Made by a program: the position numbers and the translations under genes. This document shows positions 20,327-32,388 of a stretch of 64,000 bases of DNA, piece by piece. The notes beneath the pieces were generated by a model. That model did no database searches. It saw only the letters and a program-made list of their open reading frames with translations, and had not been told where the DNA came from. Each line of letters begins with the position of its first letter. The stretch's first letter is position 1. Origin of the DNA: Modicisalibacter tunisiensis (lineage in GTDB: Bacteria; Pseudomonadota; Gammaproteobacteria; Pseudomonadales; Halomonadaceae); NCBI RefSeq assembly GCF_020148005.1, contig NZ_JAGXFD010000001.1, positions 1,484,556 through 1,548,555 of the forward strand, given 5' to 3'.

Positions 20327-22006
20327 ATGAGCGAGAACGCCAAGCGCCCCCTGTATACCCCCTATGCCGGTCCGTCGCTGCTGGAAATGCCGCTGCTCAA
20401 CAAGGGCAGTGCCTTCACCCTGAAGGAGCGCATCGACTTCAACCTGATCGGGCTGCTGCCCCAGAACGTCGAGACCATCGAGGAGCAGGCGGAGCGCGCC
20501 TATCGCCAGTACCGTCTGTGCAAGACCGATCTGGACAAGCACATCTATCTACGCTCGATCCAGGACGACAACGAGACGCTGTTCTTCCGCCTGCTGGAAG
20601 AACACCTCGAGGAGATGATGCCGATCATCTACACGCCGACGGTGGGCGAGGCGTGCGAGGAATTCTCCAACATCTATCGCAATCACCGCGGGATCTTCGT
20701 CGCCTATCCCGACCGGGAGCACATGGACGATATCCTGCGCAGTGCCACCAAGGATCGGGTCAAGGTGATCGTGGTCACCGACGGCGAGCGGATCCTGGGG
20801 CTCGGCGACCAGGGCATCGGCGGCATGGGCATCCCCATCGGCAAGCTCTCGCTGTACACCGCCTGCGGCGGCATCAGCCCGGCCTACACGCTGCCGATCA
20901 TGCTCGACGTGGGCACCAACAACCAGCAGCTGCTCGACGACCCGATGTACATGGGCTGGCGCCACAAGCGCATCGGCGACGAGGAGTATGCCGAGTTCAT
21001 CGACATGTTCGTGCAGGCGGTCAAGCGTCGCTGGCCCAACGCCCTGGTGCAGTTCGAGGACTTCGCCCAGACCAACGCCATGCCGCTGCTCGAGCGTTAC
21101 CGCGACGAGCTGTGCTGCTTCAACGACGACATCCAGGGCACCGCCGCGGTCTGCGTGGGCACGCTGCTGGCCGCCTGCAAGTCACGCGATGTCGGGCTCG
21201 GCGACCAGCGGGTGGCCTTCGTCGGCGCCGGGTCCGCCGGCTGCGGCATCGCCGAGCAGATCATCGTCGCCATGCAGGCCGAGGGGCTCAGCGAGGCCGA
21301 GGCGCGCCGGCGGGTCTACATGGTGGACCGTCATGGCCTGCTGACCACCGACATGGACGGGCTGTACGACTTCCAGCAGCGCCTGGCCCACGACCCGCAG
21401 GATCTCGAGGGCTGGTCGGACAGCCAGCTGATGGACGTCATCACCCAGGCCCGCCCGACGATCCTGATCGGCGTCTCCGGGCAGAAGGGGCTGTTCAGCG
21501 AGGCGGTGATCCGTGCGCTGCACGAGAACTGCCCCAACCCGGTGGTGATGCCGCTGTCCAACCCCACCTCGCGGGTCGAGGCAACCCCCCAGGACATCGC
21601 CGACTGGACCGATGGTCAGGCCCTGGTGGCCACCGGCAGCCCCTTCCCGCCGGCCAAGGTCGGCGATCGCGAGATCGCCATCGCCCAGTGCAACAATGCC
21701 TACATCTTCCCCGGCGTGGGGCTGGGCGTGGTCGCCGCCAATGCCTCGCGAGTCACCGACGGCATGCTGATGGCGGCCTCCAACGCCCTGGCCAACGGCG
21801 CGCCAATCGTCAGGAAGGGCGAGGGCGCGCTGCTGCCTTCCCTCAGGGACATCCGCGAGCTCAGCAAGTCGATCGCCTTCGATGTCGCCAAGCAGGCCCA
21901 GGAGGAGGGCGTGGCGCTGTCGTCCAGCGACGAGGTGCTGTGGGAGGCGATCGAGCGCCACTTCTGGTATCCGCGCTATCGCCGCTATCGGCGCCGCGCT
22001 TTCTGA
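20327..22006 (+). CDS. maeA: NAD-dependent malic enzyme
   Basis: MaeA decarboxylates malate to pyruvate with NAD reduction. The 559-residue protein is the large, E. coli MaeA (SfcA)-like form. It has the catalytic [12 protein letters not shown] segment, metal-binding [10 protein letters not shown] and [10 protein letters not shown], the nucleotide loop [15 protein letters not shown] and [16 protein letters not shown] at 20327 follows CGAGAG and gives the family start; the frame extends 210 bases upstream without conserved residues. It converges with acnA across a strong shared terminator. Confidence 0.96.
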   Translation: MSENAKRPLYTPYAGPSLLEMPLLNKGSAFTLKERIDFNLIGLLPQNVETIEEQAERAYRQYRLCKTDLDKHIYLRSIQDDNETLFFRLLEEHLEEMMPIIYTPTVGEACEEFSNIYRNHRGIFVAYPDREHMDDILRSATKDRVKVIVVTDGERILGLGDQGIGGMGIPIGKLSLYTACGGISPAYTLPIMLDVGTNNQQLLDDPMYMGWRHKRIGDEEYAEFIDMFVQAVKRRWPNALVQFEDFAQTNAMPLLERYRDELCCFNDDIQGTAAVCVGTLLAACKSRDVGLGDQRVAFVGAGSAGCGIAEQIIVAMQAEGLSEAEARRRVYMVDRHGLLTTDMDGLYDFQQRLAHDPQDLEGWSDSQLMDVITQARPTILIGVSGQKGLFSEAVIRALHENCPNPVVMPLSNPTSRVEATPQDIADWTDGQALVATGSPFPPAKVGDREIAIAQCNNAYIFPGVGLGVVAANASRVTDGMLMAASNALANGAPIVRKGEGALLPSLRDIRELSKSIAFDVAKQAQEEGVALSSSDEVLWEAIERHFWYPRYRRYRRRAF

Positions 22007-22036
22007 GCCGCTCTCCACTCGAAGCTTGCCTGCAAG

Positions 22037-22067
22037 AAAACGCCCTGCCAGCAAGGCAGGGCGTTTT
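22037..22067. terminator. Bidirectional terminator between maeA and acnA
   Basis: Perfect 13-bp stem AAAACGCCCTGCC (22037-22049) / GGCAGGGCGTTTT (22055-22067) with a five-base loop. A-tract and T-tract on opposite flanks let it serve both converging genes. Confidence 0.92.
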
Positions 22068-22110
22068 CATTGGTGCCGAGTGACGGCCGGGGGCGTACCC
22101 CGGCACGGCG

Positions 22111-24864
<2,754 letters not shown>

Positions 24865-25221
24865 GGACTCCTCCTCATGCCTTGCTTGGGCGTCGACTCG
24901 GGCGGCGGAACTGCCGGCTTCAACGGCCTGCCGGTGGTGCCGGGAAGCGCCTCCCGAGTGGTCAGGTTCCTGATTGACTAGGGCTACGATACTACGCCTA
25001 GGGGCGGGATTGTCGACACTTGGCCCGCATTGCCTCTTTTCATCACATGGCAATGATAGGCCGAGAATTCAAGCGGGCCCAATCGGCGGTGGGTGTCCGG
25101 CGCCGACTCGACTATCCTGAACAGGACCGTCAATTCGCCCCTTGAAAGCCGATGTCGATGCCCCCAAATCCCCTGTCATCACGGCATCGACGCGCCGATC
25201 ATGGCAGAGTGGGAGTCGATC
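24865..25221. other. Divergent intergenic region between acnA and the CPXCG gene
   Basis: A 357-base gap with no gene. It holds one plausible promoter reading towards acnA (24989-25016). I see no clear repeat, terminator or well-defined operator in the rest. Confidence 0.55.
24989..25016 (-). promoter_or_regulatory. Sigma-70-like promoter of acnA
   Basis: On the minus strand, TCGACA (25016-25011), a 16-base spacer and TAGTAT (24994-24989), matching the consensus at five and four positions. The leader to the acnA ATG would be about 120 bases. Confidence 0.45.
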
Positions 25222-25431
25222 ATGAACGAAGAGATGCTCACCGCGCATGCGACCCACTGCCCCTATTGCGGGGCTGCCTTCGACCTGCTGGTCGATGCCA
25301 GCCAGGGCAGTCACGTGACCTGGGAGGATTGTCCGCGCTGCTGTGCCCCGATGCAGGTCGGCGTGGAGGTTTCTTGCGTGCTCGGCGACATCGAACGGGT
25401 GACGGTGGCGCGCGACGACGACATCGTGTAG
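25222..25431 (+). CDS. CPXCG-motif cysteine-rich small protein
   Basis: A 69-residue protein with two Cys pairs, CPYCG (Cys13, Cys16) and CPRCC (Cys37, Cys40, plus Cys41), forming a likely zinc ribbon, and one further Cys at 52. It belongs to a small family of unknown function common in gammaproteobacteria. ATG at 25222 has GGGAG six bases upstream; an in-frame ATG at 25201 is possible. It lies between acnA and a peroxiredoxin gene, 128 bases before the latter, but nothing shows a functional link. Confidence 0.8.
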   Translation: MNEEMLTAHATHCPYCGAAFDLLVDASQGSHVTWEDCPRCCAPMQVGVEVSCVLGDIERVTVARDDDIV

Positions 25432-25441
25432 GGCACGGCCG

Positions 25442-25478
25442 ATAGGCATGCCCTATATCGATCATTGGGGTTATCAAA
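25442..25478 (+). promoter_or_regulatory. OxyR-like operator upstream of the peroxiredoxin gene
   Basis: ATAG-N7-CTAT at 25442-25456 matches the OxyR half-site palindrome exactly at its eight key bases. After a seven-base spacer, a weaker half (ATTG-N7-CAAA, 25464-25478) sits where the second tetramer contact is expected. It is about 82-118 bases upstream of the peroxiredoxin ATG. OxyR control of peroxiredoxins is well established in relatives; binding here is inferred. Confidence 0.5.
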
Positions 25479-25559
25479 TTGGCAGATCGCGGGGGCGATC
25501 GTAACCTCGTCCTCGTCATCATTCACAAGCGACCACACTCAACTCTCAAGGAGCGTTAC

Positions 25560-26162
25560 ATGAGCGTACTGGTTGGACGTCAGGCACCGGATTTCGAAGC
25601 GGCCGCCGTTCTGGGCGATGGCACCATCGTCGACAACTTCAAGCTGTCCGACAGCAACGGCAAGCTGCGCGTGCTGTTCTTCTGGCCGCTGGACTTCACC
25701 TTCGTCTGCCCCTCCGAGATCATCGCCCACGACAACCGTCTGGCGCAGTTCAAGGAGCTGGGTGTGGAGGTCATCGGCGCTTCCATCGACTCCCAGTTCA
25801 CCCACTACGCCTGGCGCAAGACCTCGCCGGACAACGGTGGCATCGGTGAAGTCGGCTTCCCGGTCGTGGCGGACGTCAAGCACGAGATCGTCCAGGCCTA
25901 CGGCATCGAGCATCCGGAAGCGGGTGTCGCCCTGCGCGCCTCCTTCCTGATCGACGAGGACGGCGTGGTCCAGCACCAGACCGTCAACAACCTGCCGCTG
26001 GGCCGCAACGTCGACGAGATGCTGCGCATGGTCAAGGCGCTCAAGCATCACCAGACGCACGGCGAAGTCTGCCCGGCCGGCTGGGACGAAGGCCAGGAAG
26101 GCATGAAGGACACCGCCGAGGGTGTCGCCAAGTACCTCGGCGAGCACTCCAAGGAACTGTAA
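25560..26162 (+). CDS. Typical 2-Cys peroxiredoxin (AhpC/TSA family)
   Basis: Cytoplasmic thiol peroxidase that reduces H2O2 and organic peroxides. The 200-residue protein has the peroxidatic Cys50 in DFTFVCPSE and the resolving Cys171 in GEVCPAGW, with the supporting Thr and Arg (RASFLID region). It lacks the C-terminal YF motif tied to easy over-oxidation in eukaryotes. It resembles the Prx1/TsaA subgroup more than E. coli AhpC. ATG at 25560 follows AAGGAG. Thioredoxin reductase is encoded 192 bases downstream, so electrons probably come from the thioredoxin system. Confidence 0.94.
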   Translation: MSVLVGRQAPDFEAAAVLGDGTIVDNFKLSDSNGKLRVLFFWPLDFTFVCPSEIIAHDNRLAQFKELGVEVIGASIDSQFTHYAWRKTSPDNGGIGEVGFPVVADVKHEIVQAYGIEHPEAGVALRASFLIDEDGVVQHQTVNNLPLGRNVDEMLRMVKALKHHQTHGEVCPAGWDEGQEGMKDTAEGVAKYLGEHSKEL

Positions 26163-26179
26163 CGGTTTCCGGGTGTCAT

Positions 26180-26201
26180 GGGGCGGCCTGCGGGCCGCCC
26201 C
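26180..26201 (+). terminator. Terminator after the peroxiredoxin gene
   Basis: Perfect 9-bp stem GGGGCGGCC (26180-26188) / GGCCGCCCC (26193-26201), followed by TTGTCGTCT. Confidence 0.75.
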
Positions 26202-26232
26202 TTGTCGTCTACGGGAGGTTGTACCCGCGGGC

Positions 26233-27308
<1,076 letters not shown>

Positions 27309-27349
27309 ACGCCGGCCGGGCTTCGGTCTGACAGCCCTCCGATCGACTC

Positions 27350-27379
27350 GGGGAGCGCCGCCTGGCGCTCCCCGTTCTT
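27350..27379 (+). terminator. Rho-independent terminator after trxB
   Basis: Perfect 10-bp stem GGGGAGCGCC (27350-27359) / GGCGCTCCCC (27364-27373) followed by GTTCTTTTT. Confidence 0.92.
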
Positions 27380-27456
27380 TTTGCGACTTCCCGTCTTGGC
27401 CCCCCTTGCCGGGTCTCCCCGCCGTCCAGCGGTGCGTCTGCCGTCTGGCGGCGGCC

Positions 27457-27735
27457 TCAGTAGTGGGGCGGGCGCTCGTCCGCTGCCCCGAGATCCGGAG
27501 ACAGGCTTGCCAGGGTCTGATGCTGATCGCGCAGGCGCTGCTGCATCAGTTCGTTCATGCGCTCGAGCTGGCTCAGGCGCTGTTCCTGGCGCACTGCGGC
27601 GCGATCCAGCGTGTCCAGCCAGTGCTCCTGATAGGCCAGCCGGCTCTCCAGCGCCTCGATGCGCGCCTCCAGGCGGCTGATAAGCGGGCCATTTTCGATC
27701 ATGCTAGAATCGCTGCGTTGTGTGTTGCCGTTCAT
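27457..27735 (-). CDS. slyX: SlyX family protein
   Basis: Small coiled-coil protein of unknown function. From the ATG at 27735 (AAGGTG six bases upstream) it has 92 residues; a second in-frame ATG at 27702 would give 81, closer to the usual length of about 75. The body is a heptad-rich helix (residues about 18-70), and the C-terminus ends PPHY, as in SlyX. It is divergent from the cold-shock-domain membrane gene with an 84-base gap. Confidence 0.85.
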   Translation of the reverse strand: MNGNTQRSDSSMIENGPLISRLEARIEALESRLAYQEHWLDTLDRAAVRQEQRLSQLERMNELMQQRLRDQHQTLASLSPDLGAADERPPHY

Positions 27736-27819
27736 CGCGACACCTTGATTTTTCCTGACATCGCCCGTCGCCTCGGCGACCGGGCCGTTATTGGTTGACA
27801 ACAAGAGAACCCGAGGTCC

Positions 27820-28284
27820 ATGAATCGAAAGGTATTACTGCGTTGCAGTATCATCAGTCTCCTGCTGGCCGCTCCCGCCCCGCTGCTGATCGCCCTGTTC
27901 GCCTCGCTGGCCGACGGCGCGTTGACCGGCGAGCTGGAAAAGGCCCTGGAGCTCGATGGTATCGAGCGTATCTACGTGGCCAGCGCCGTGGCGATCTTCG
28001 TGATTCTACTGGTGGCGACCCTGGCCGTTAACATTCTCACCCCACAGCTGGCCAACCTGGCGGACATCGAAAGCGATGATCGCGAGACCGGCGAGGTCAA
28101 GTGGTTCAACGTCAACAAGGGCTACGGCTTCATCACGCGCGAGAACGGCGAGGATGTGTTCGTGCACTTTCGCGCCATCCGCGGCAAGGGGCATCGTACC
28201 CTGGCCGAGGGGCAGAAGGTGCGCTACCACGTGGTCCAGAACGAGCGTGGGCTGCAGGCCGATGACGTCACCGTCATCACCTGA
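27820..28284 (+). CDS. Membrane protein with C-terminal cold-shock domain
   Basis: A 154-residue fusion. Residues about 10-30 and 51-73 are hydrophobic helices; residues 88-154 are a complete cold-shock domain with GEVKWFN, RNP1 KGYGFI (100-105) and RNP2 VFVHF (113-117). The charge pattern (Arg/Lys at the N-terminus and after helix two) suggests both ends, including the nucleic-acid-binding domain, face the cytoplasm. Such an arrangement would tether RNA binding to the inner membrane. No partner gene is adjacent except divergent slyX. Domain calls are firm; the role is unknown. Confidence 0.88.
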   Translation: MNRKVLLRCSIISLLLAAPAPLLIALFASLADGALTGELEKALELDGIERIYVASAVAIFVILLVATLAVNILTPQLANLADIESDDRETGEVKWFNVNKGYGFITRENGEDVFVHFRAIRGKGHRTLAEGQKVRYHVVQNERGLQADDVTVIT

Positions 28285-28304
28285 CGCCTGTCAGCGCTTT
28301 CCGA

Positions 28305-28342
28305 AACGACATCGCCCCGGCCTTCGCCGGGGCGATGTCGTT
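28305..28342. terminator. Bidirectional terminator between the cold-shock-domain gene and the CDF gene
   Basis: Perfect 17-bp stem (28305-28321 / 28326-28342) with a CTTC tetraloop. It lies between convergent genes and has A-rich and T-containing flanks. Confidence 0.85.
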
Positions 28343-28356
28343 CGGGGCTCGGGCGT

Positions 28357-29298
28357 TCAGGTTGGATCCTCGCCATGGTCGGGGCGCTCGTCCACGTCGG
28401 CGCGTGCCTCGGCCTCGACGAACACCCGCTTGACCGTGGGCACCTCGGCCTTGATGTCCCGGTCCAGCGTGGCGATGGCGCGCTCGATGCGCTCGGCGGG
28501 GGTGCCGCGCGCAAAGCGGATGCTGAGCGTGGCGAGGACGAAGTCCGGGCCCATGTGCATGGTCAGCACCTCGTTGACCGACTCCACGGCGTCGGCCTGG
28601 CCGGCCAGCCGCCGGAGGGCGTCGACCACGCCGCGATTGGCGCTTTCGCCGATCAGCAGCCCCTTGGTCTCGACCGCCAGCCAGATCGCCGTGCCGCCGA
28701 GGATCAGGCCGATGATCACCGAGGCGATGCCATCGAAGAGCGGATTGTGCGTCCATTCGCTCAGCCAGATGCCGCCGAGCGCCACCAGCAGACCGAGCAG
28801 GGCGGCGGAGTCCTCGAACACCACCATGAACATGGTCGGGTCCTTGCCACGGCGCACCGCCTGCACATAGCCCCACTTGCCCTTGGTCTTGCGGAAGGCG
28901 TTCAGCGCGAAGGCCCAGGACGCGCCCTCGAAGAGGATCCCCAGCCCCAGCACGATGTAGTTGATCAGCGGCGACTGCATCGGCTCGGGGTGAAGGATGT
29001 GGTTGATGCCCTCGTAGACCGACACCCCGGCGCCCACGGCGAAGATCAGCAGGGCGACCACGAAGCTCCAGAAGTAGACCTCCTTGCCGTGGCCGAAGGG
29101 AAACTGCGCGCTGGGCGGGCGGCTGGCGCGCTTCAGGCCCAGCAGCAGCAGGCCCTGGTTGCCGGTGTCGACCACCGAGTGAATGCCTTCGGAGAGCATC
29201 GCCGAACTGCCGGTGAAGGCGGCGGCGACGAACTTGGTGATCGCGATCAGCAGGTTGCCGCCCATGGCGGCATAGATGACCGGCTTGGATTCCGCCAT
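28357..29298 (-). CDS. Cation diffusion facilitator (CDF) family transporter
   Basis: Inner-membrane divalent metal exporter family. The 313-residue protein has about six helices, with the helix-2 metal motif HSVVD (His40, Asp44), the FGHGKE segment after helix 2, a second metal pair region in FEDSAALLG (Glu/Asp on helix 5) and a cytoplasmic ferredoxin-like C-terminal domain ending in a His/Asp-rich tail. The family resembles the ZnT9-like branch; metal is likely Zn, Mn or Fe but not predictable here. It is the last gene of the map-glnD-dap cluster on the minus strand. Confidence 0.87.
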   Translation of the reverse strand: MAESKPVIYAAMGGNLLIAITKFVAAAFTGSSAMLSEGIHSVVDTGNQGLLLLGLKRASRPPSAQFPFGHGKEVYFWSFVVALLIFAVGAGVSVYEGINHILHPEPMQSPLINYIVLGLGILFEGASWAFALNAFRKTKGKWGYVQAVRRGKDPTMFMVVFEDSAALLGLLVALGGIWLSEWTHNPLFDGIASVIIGLILGGTAIWLAVETKGLLIGESANRGVVDALRRLAGQADAVESVNEVLTMHMGPDFVLATLSIRFARGTPAERIERAIATLDRDIKAEVPTVKRVFVEAEARADVDERPDHGEDPT

Positions 29299-29359
29299 GG
29301 CATCGCATCCTTGTCGTCATGGGGAGAGTGGAGAACGGGCAATGTGCCCGCAGCATGGC

Positions 29360-29746
29360 CTATTGTCCCGAGTCCGGCCAGTCGATGGGGCCCTCGTGGC
29401 CGCTCGGGCAGACCTGCCAGAAGCGGTCGGGGTCGTCGCCGGGCTGCCAGCCGCCCAGCGAGCAGCGCACCTCGCAGCCCAGCCGCTGCACGGCCTCCCG
29501 GGCGAGATCGATGTCCCGCGGCCAGGGCGTGGCGGCGCTGTCGAGCCACAGGCTGGCGAAGCCGTCGGCCACGCCCTCGACCAGTAGCACCGGAACCGTC
29601 TCGCCCGCGCAGTAGCCGCGGCCGCGCCACTTGCGCTTGCCGGCGGGCTGCAGCGGGGCGGCGTCGAGGCGCTCGCCCAGCCAGGCATTGAGGGCCTCGA
29701 GGTCGGCACCCGCCAGATAGATTTCGATATCGGGATAGCGTTCCAT
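29360..29746 (-). CDS. Hypothetical protein downstream of dapE
   Basis: I do not recognise this 128-residue protein. It has no signal peptide or membrane helix and is rich in Trp (about nine) and acidic residues; three Cys are present (in RGYCAGE, LGCEVRC and WQVCPSGHEGP the pattern gives four in all). It opens MERYPDIEIYLAGADLEAL. GAGG lies five bases before its ATG. It begins seven bases after the dapE stop and 61 bases before the CDF gene, so it is probably co-transcribed with dapE. Coding is supported by codon use, tight spacing and a ribosome-binding site. Confidence 0.78.
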   Translation of the reverse strand: MERYPDIEIYLAGADLEALNAWLGERLDAAPLQPAGKRKWRGRGYCAGETVPVLLVEGVADGFASLWLDSAATPWPRDIDLAREAVQRLGCEVRCSLGGWQPGDDPDRFWQVCPSGHEGPIDWPDSGQ

Positions 29747-29753
29747 GGCAGCC

Positions 29754-30911
29754 TCAGGTGAACAGCCGGACGAGGATCGTCTCGTAGACCCGGCTCAGTG
29801 TATCGAGATCCGCCGCGCGCACGCGCTCGTTCACCTTGTGGATGGTGGCGTTGAGCGGGCCGAGTTCCACCACCTGGCAGCCGAGGGTGGCGATGAAGCG
29901 CCCGTCCGAGGTGCCGCCGGCGGTGGACAGGGTCGGTGTCAGGCCGGTCACCGACTCGACCCCGGCCACGGTGGCCTCGATGAGCGGGCCGTGGTCGGTG
30001 AGGAAGGGCTCGCCGTTGAGCGTCCAGTCGAGGCGGTAGTCGAGCCCGTGGGCGTCGAGGATCGCCTCGGTACGCTGACGCAGTGTCTCGTGGCTGAGCT
30101 CGGTGGAGTGGCGGAAGTTGAACACCACTTCCAGCTCGCCGGGAATCACGTTGGTGGCGCCGGTGCCCGAGCGGATGTTGGAGATCTGGAAGCTGGTCGC
30201 CGGGAAGAAGGCATTGCCGTCGTCCCAGTGCTCGCGGCACAGGGCATCGAGCGCCGGGGCCGCCTCGTGGATGGGGTTGCGCGCCATGTGGGGATAGGCC
30301 ACGTGCCCCTGCACGCCGTGCACGTGCAGCACGCCGCCCAGCGAGCCCCGCCGGCCGTTCTTGATGGTGTCGCCGAGGCGCTCGCTCGACGAGGGCTCGC
30401 CGACGATGCAGTAGTCGAGTCGCTCGTGGGCCTCGCGCAGGTGCTCGACCACCGCGCGGGTGCCGTCGACCGCGGGCCCTTCCTCGTCGGCGGTGATCAG
30501 GAAGGCGAGCTGGCCGGGATGATCCGGATGCGCCGCGACGAAGCGCTCCACGGCGGTGACCATCGCCGCCAGGCTGCCCTTCATGTCGGCGGCGCCGCGC
30601 CCGCACAGCTCGCCGGCGGCATTGATGCGCGGCTCGAAGGGCGGGGCGTCCCACTGCGCCGCGGGGCCGCTGGGCACCACATCGGTGTGGCCGGCGAAGG
30701 CCAGCACCGGGCCGTGATGCCCGCGCACCGCCCAGAAGTTCTCGACCTCGCCGAACGCCAGGCGCTGGATGCGAAAGCCCAGACGCTCGAGGCGCTCGAT
30801 CATCAGCGTCTGGCAGCCGGCGTCATCGGGGGTCACCGACGGGCGGCGCATCAGCTCCATGGCCAGGTCGAGCGTCGGCGACAGCGACGCGGGGGAGTCG
30901 GACGAAGACAT
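29754..30911 (-). CDS. dapE: Succinyl-diaminopimelate desuccinylase
   Basis: DapE removes succinate from N-succinyl-LL-diaminopimelate in the lysine/peptidoglycan pathway. The 385-residue M20 zinc peptidase-like protein has GHTDVVPSG (His75), GRGAADMKG (Asp109 bridging the two zincs), DEEGPA (catalytic Glu near 143) and the C-terminal GGTSDGRF. Start is ATG at 30911. It is preceded by dapD on the same strand, separated by a hairpin. Confidence 0.97.
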   Translation of the reverse strand: MSSSDSPASLSPTLDLAMELMRRPSVTPDDAGCQTLMIERLERLGFRIQRLAFGEVENFWAVRGHHGPVLAFAGHTDVVPSGPAAQWDAPPFEPRINAAGELCGRGAADMKGSLAAMVTAVERFVAAHPDHPGQLAFLITADEEGPAVDGTRAVVEHLREAHERLDYCIVGEPSSSERLGDTIKNGRRGSLGGVLHVHGVQGHVAYPHMARNPIHEAAPALDALCREHWDDGNAFFPATSFQISNIRSGTGATNVIPGELEVVFNFRHSTELSHETLRQRTEAILDAHGLDYRLDWTLNGEPFLTDHGPLIEATVAGVESVTGLTPTLSTAGGTSDGRFIATLGCQVVELGPLNATIHKVNERVRAADLDTLSRVYETILVRLFT

Positions 30912-30937
30912 GCGGATTCCTGGTAGTCGGCCGGTGG

Positions 30938-30958
30938 GGCGCCCGCGTGGCGGGCGCC
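30938..30958 (-). terminator. Hairpin between dapD and dapE
   Basis: Perfect 9-bp stem GGCGCCCGC (30938-30946) / GCGGGCGCC (30950-30958) with a three-base loop, six bases after the dapD stop on the minus strand. It may limit read-through into dapE. Confidence 0.55.
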
Positions 30959-30964
30959 GTCAGC

Positions 30965-31990
30965 TCAGTTGTGGGCGTGCAGCGCTTCGTTCAGCGCGAC
31001 GGCACTCTTGTTGGTCAGGCACTCGATGCGCCCGTTGAGCGAGTTGCGACGCAGCAGCAGGTCGTTCTGGTTGGCCAGCTCGCGGGCCGCCACGGTACGC
31101 ACTTCCTGGCCCTGGTCGTCGAGCACCACGACCTTGGCGCCGGCGGTGAGGTAGAGGCCGGCCTCGACGGTGCAGCGATCCCCCAGCGGGATGCCGATCC
31201 CGGCATTGGCGCCGATCAGGCAGCCCTCGCCGACCTTGATCACGATGTTGCCGCCGCCGGAGAGGGTGCCCATGGTCGAGCAGCCGCCGCCCAGGTCCGA
31301 GCCCTTGCCGATCATCACCCCGGCGGAGATGCGGCCCTCGACCATGCCCGGGCCTTCGGTGCCGGCGTTGAAGTTGACGAAGCCCTCGTGCATGACCGTG
31401 GTGCCCTCGCCGAGGTGGGCGCCGAGGCGCACGCGGGCGGTGTCGCCGATGCGCACGCCCCGGGGTACCACGTAGTCGGTCATCTTGGGGAACTTGTCGA
31501 CGCAGTCCACCGACAGCACGCGGCCTTCGAGACGGGCCTTGAGACGACGCTCCGGCAGCTCCTCGACGTCGATCGGGCCTTCGCTGGTCCAGGCGGTGTT
31601 GCGCAGCAGGCCGAACATGCCGGTGAGGTCGACGCCGTGGGGCTTGACCAGGCGGTGCGAGAGCAGGTGCAGCTTGAGATAGACCTCCGGGACGCTCTGC
31701 GGCGGCTGGTCCACCTCCAGGAAGGTGGCGACCAGCGGGCGCCGGCTGGCGGCGAGGCTGGCGGCCAGCTCGGCCTGGTCGGCATGACCGGCGGCCTTGA
31801 GCGCCTCGGCCAGTGCCGCGCAGTGCTCGGGCAGGAAGCTCACTGCGGCGTTGCCGGCCGGGGCGTCGAGCGCCTGGCGGGCGGCCTCGACCAGCGCGGC
31901 GTCGGGCTTGAGCAGCGGCGCCGGATAGTAGACGTCCAGCCAGTCGCCTTGGGTGTTCTGATGGCCGATTCCGAGGGCGAAACTCAGCAT
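30965..31990 (-). CDS. dapD: Tetrahydrodipicolinate N-succinyltransferase
   Basis: DapD transfers succinate from succinyl-CoA to tetrahydrodipicolinate. The 341-residue protein is the longer, Pseudomonas-type enzyme (E. coli DapD has 274 residues). A left-handed beta-helix built of hexapeptide repeats is clear from about 170 to 285 (VVPRGVRIGDTARV, GKGSDLGGGCSTMG, IKVGEGCLIGANAGIG). CAGGAG lies eight bases before the ATG. It is part of the dapC-arsC-like-dapD-dapE run. Confidence 0.96.
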   Translation of the reverse strand: MLSFALGIGHQNTQGDWLDVYYPAPLLKPDAALVEAARQALDAPAGNAAVSFLPEHCAALAEALKAAGHADQAELAASLAASRRPLVATFLEVDQPPQSVPEVYLKLHLLSHRLVKPHGVDLTGMFGLLRNTAWTSEGPIDVEELPERRLKARLEGRVLSVDCVDKFPKMTDYVVPRGVRIGDTARVRLGAHLGEGTTVMHEGFVNFNAGTEGPGMVEGRISAGVMIGKGSDLGGGCSTMGTLSGGGNIVIKVGEGCLIGANAGIGIPLGDRCTVEAGLYLTAGAKVVVLDDQGQEVRTVAARELANQNDLLLRRNSLNGRIECLTNKSAVALNEALHAHN

Positions 31991-32024
31991 GTGCAGTCTC
32001 CTGAAACGTGGGTGTAGAACAGGT

Positions 32025-32372
32025 TCAAGTCAGATCGGCGTAGTCGTCGCGTGCTCGGCCGACGATCAGCGTCTCGCCGGTGTCGAGCAGCGGGCGCTTG
32101 AGCAGGGTCGGCTGCGCCAGGATCAGGGTGCGGGCGTGGGCGTCGTCGCTGCGTGCGGCCTGGCGGTCGGTGTCATCGAGCCCGCGCCAGGTGGTGCTGC
32201 GGGTGTTGAGCAGCGCCTCCAGACCGGCCAGCGCGATGAAGCGGTCCAGTGTGGCGGCGTCGAGCCCGTCGGCGCGCAGGTCGTGGTAGCGATGGGCGAT
32301 GCCGCGGGCGTCGAGCGCCTTGCGGGCCTTGCGGCAGGTGTCGCAGCTCTTGATGCCGTAGAGCGTCATCAT
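32025..32372 (-). CDS. ArsC/Spx-like thioredoxin-fold protein (YffB type)
   Basis: A 115-residue ArsC-fold protein of the YffB/Spx group. It starts MMTLYGIKSCDTCRKARKAL, with a CxxC (SCDTC) where arsenate reductases have their catalytic Cys, and ends with the conserved LKRPLLDTGE and VGRARDDYADL. The role of YffB is unclear; glutathione-dependent thiol reduction has been proposed. Two ATGs (32372, 32369) are possible. It lies 16 bases after dapC, as in Pseudomonas, where this gene also keeps company with dap genes. Confidence 0.87.
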   Translation of the reverse strand: MMTLYGIKSCDTCRKARKALDARGIAHRYHDLRADGLDAATLDRFIALAGLEALLNTRSTTWRGLDDTDRQAARSDDAHARTLILAQPTLLKRPLLDTGETLIVGRARDDYADLT

Positions 32373-32388
32373 CGGGCGTGGTGTCCTC

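Noticed and set aside
27795-27800. TTGACA -35-like hexamer before the cold-shock-domain gene
   Set aside because: A -10 at the usual distance would fall on the start codon at 27820, leaving no room for a leader or ribosome-binding site.
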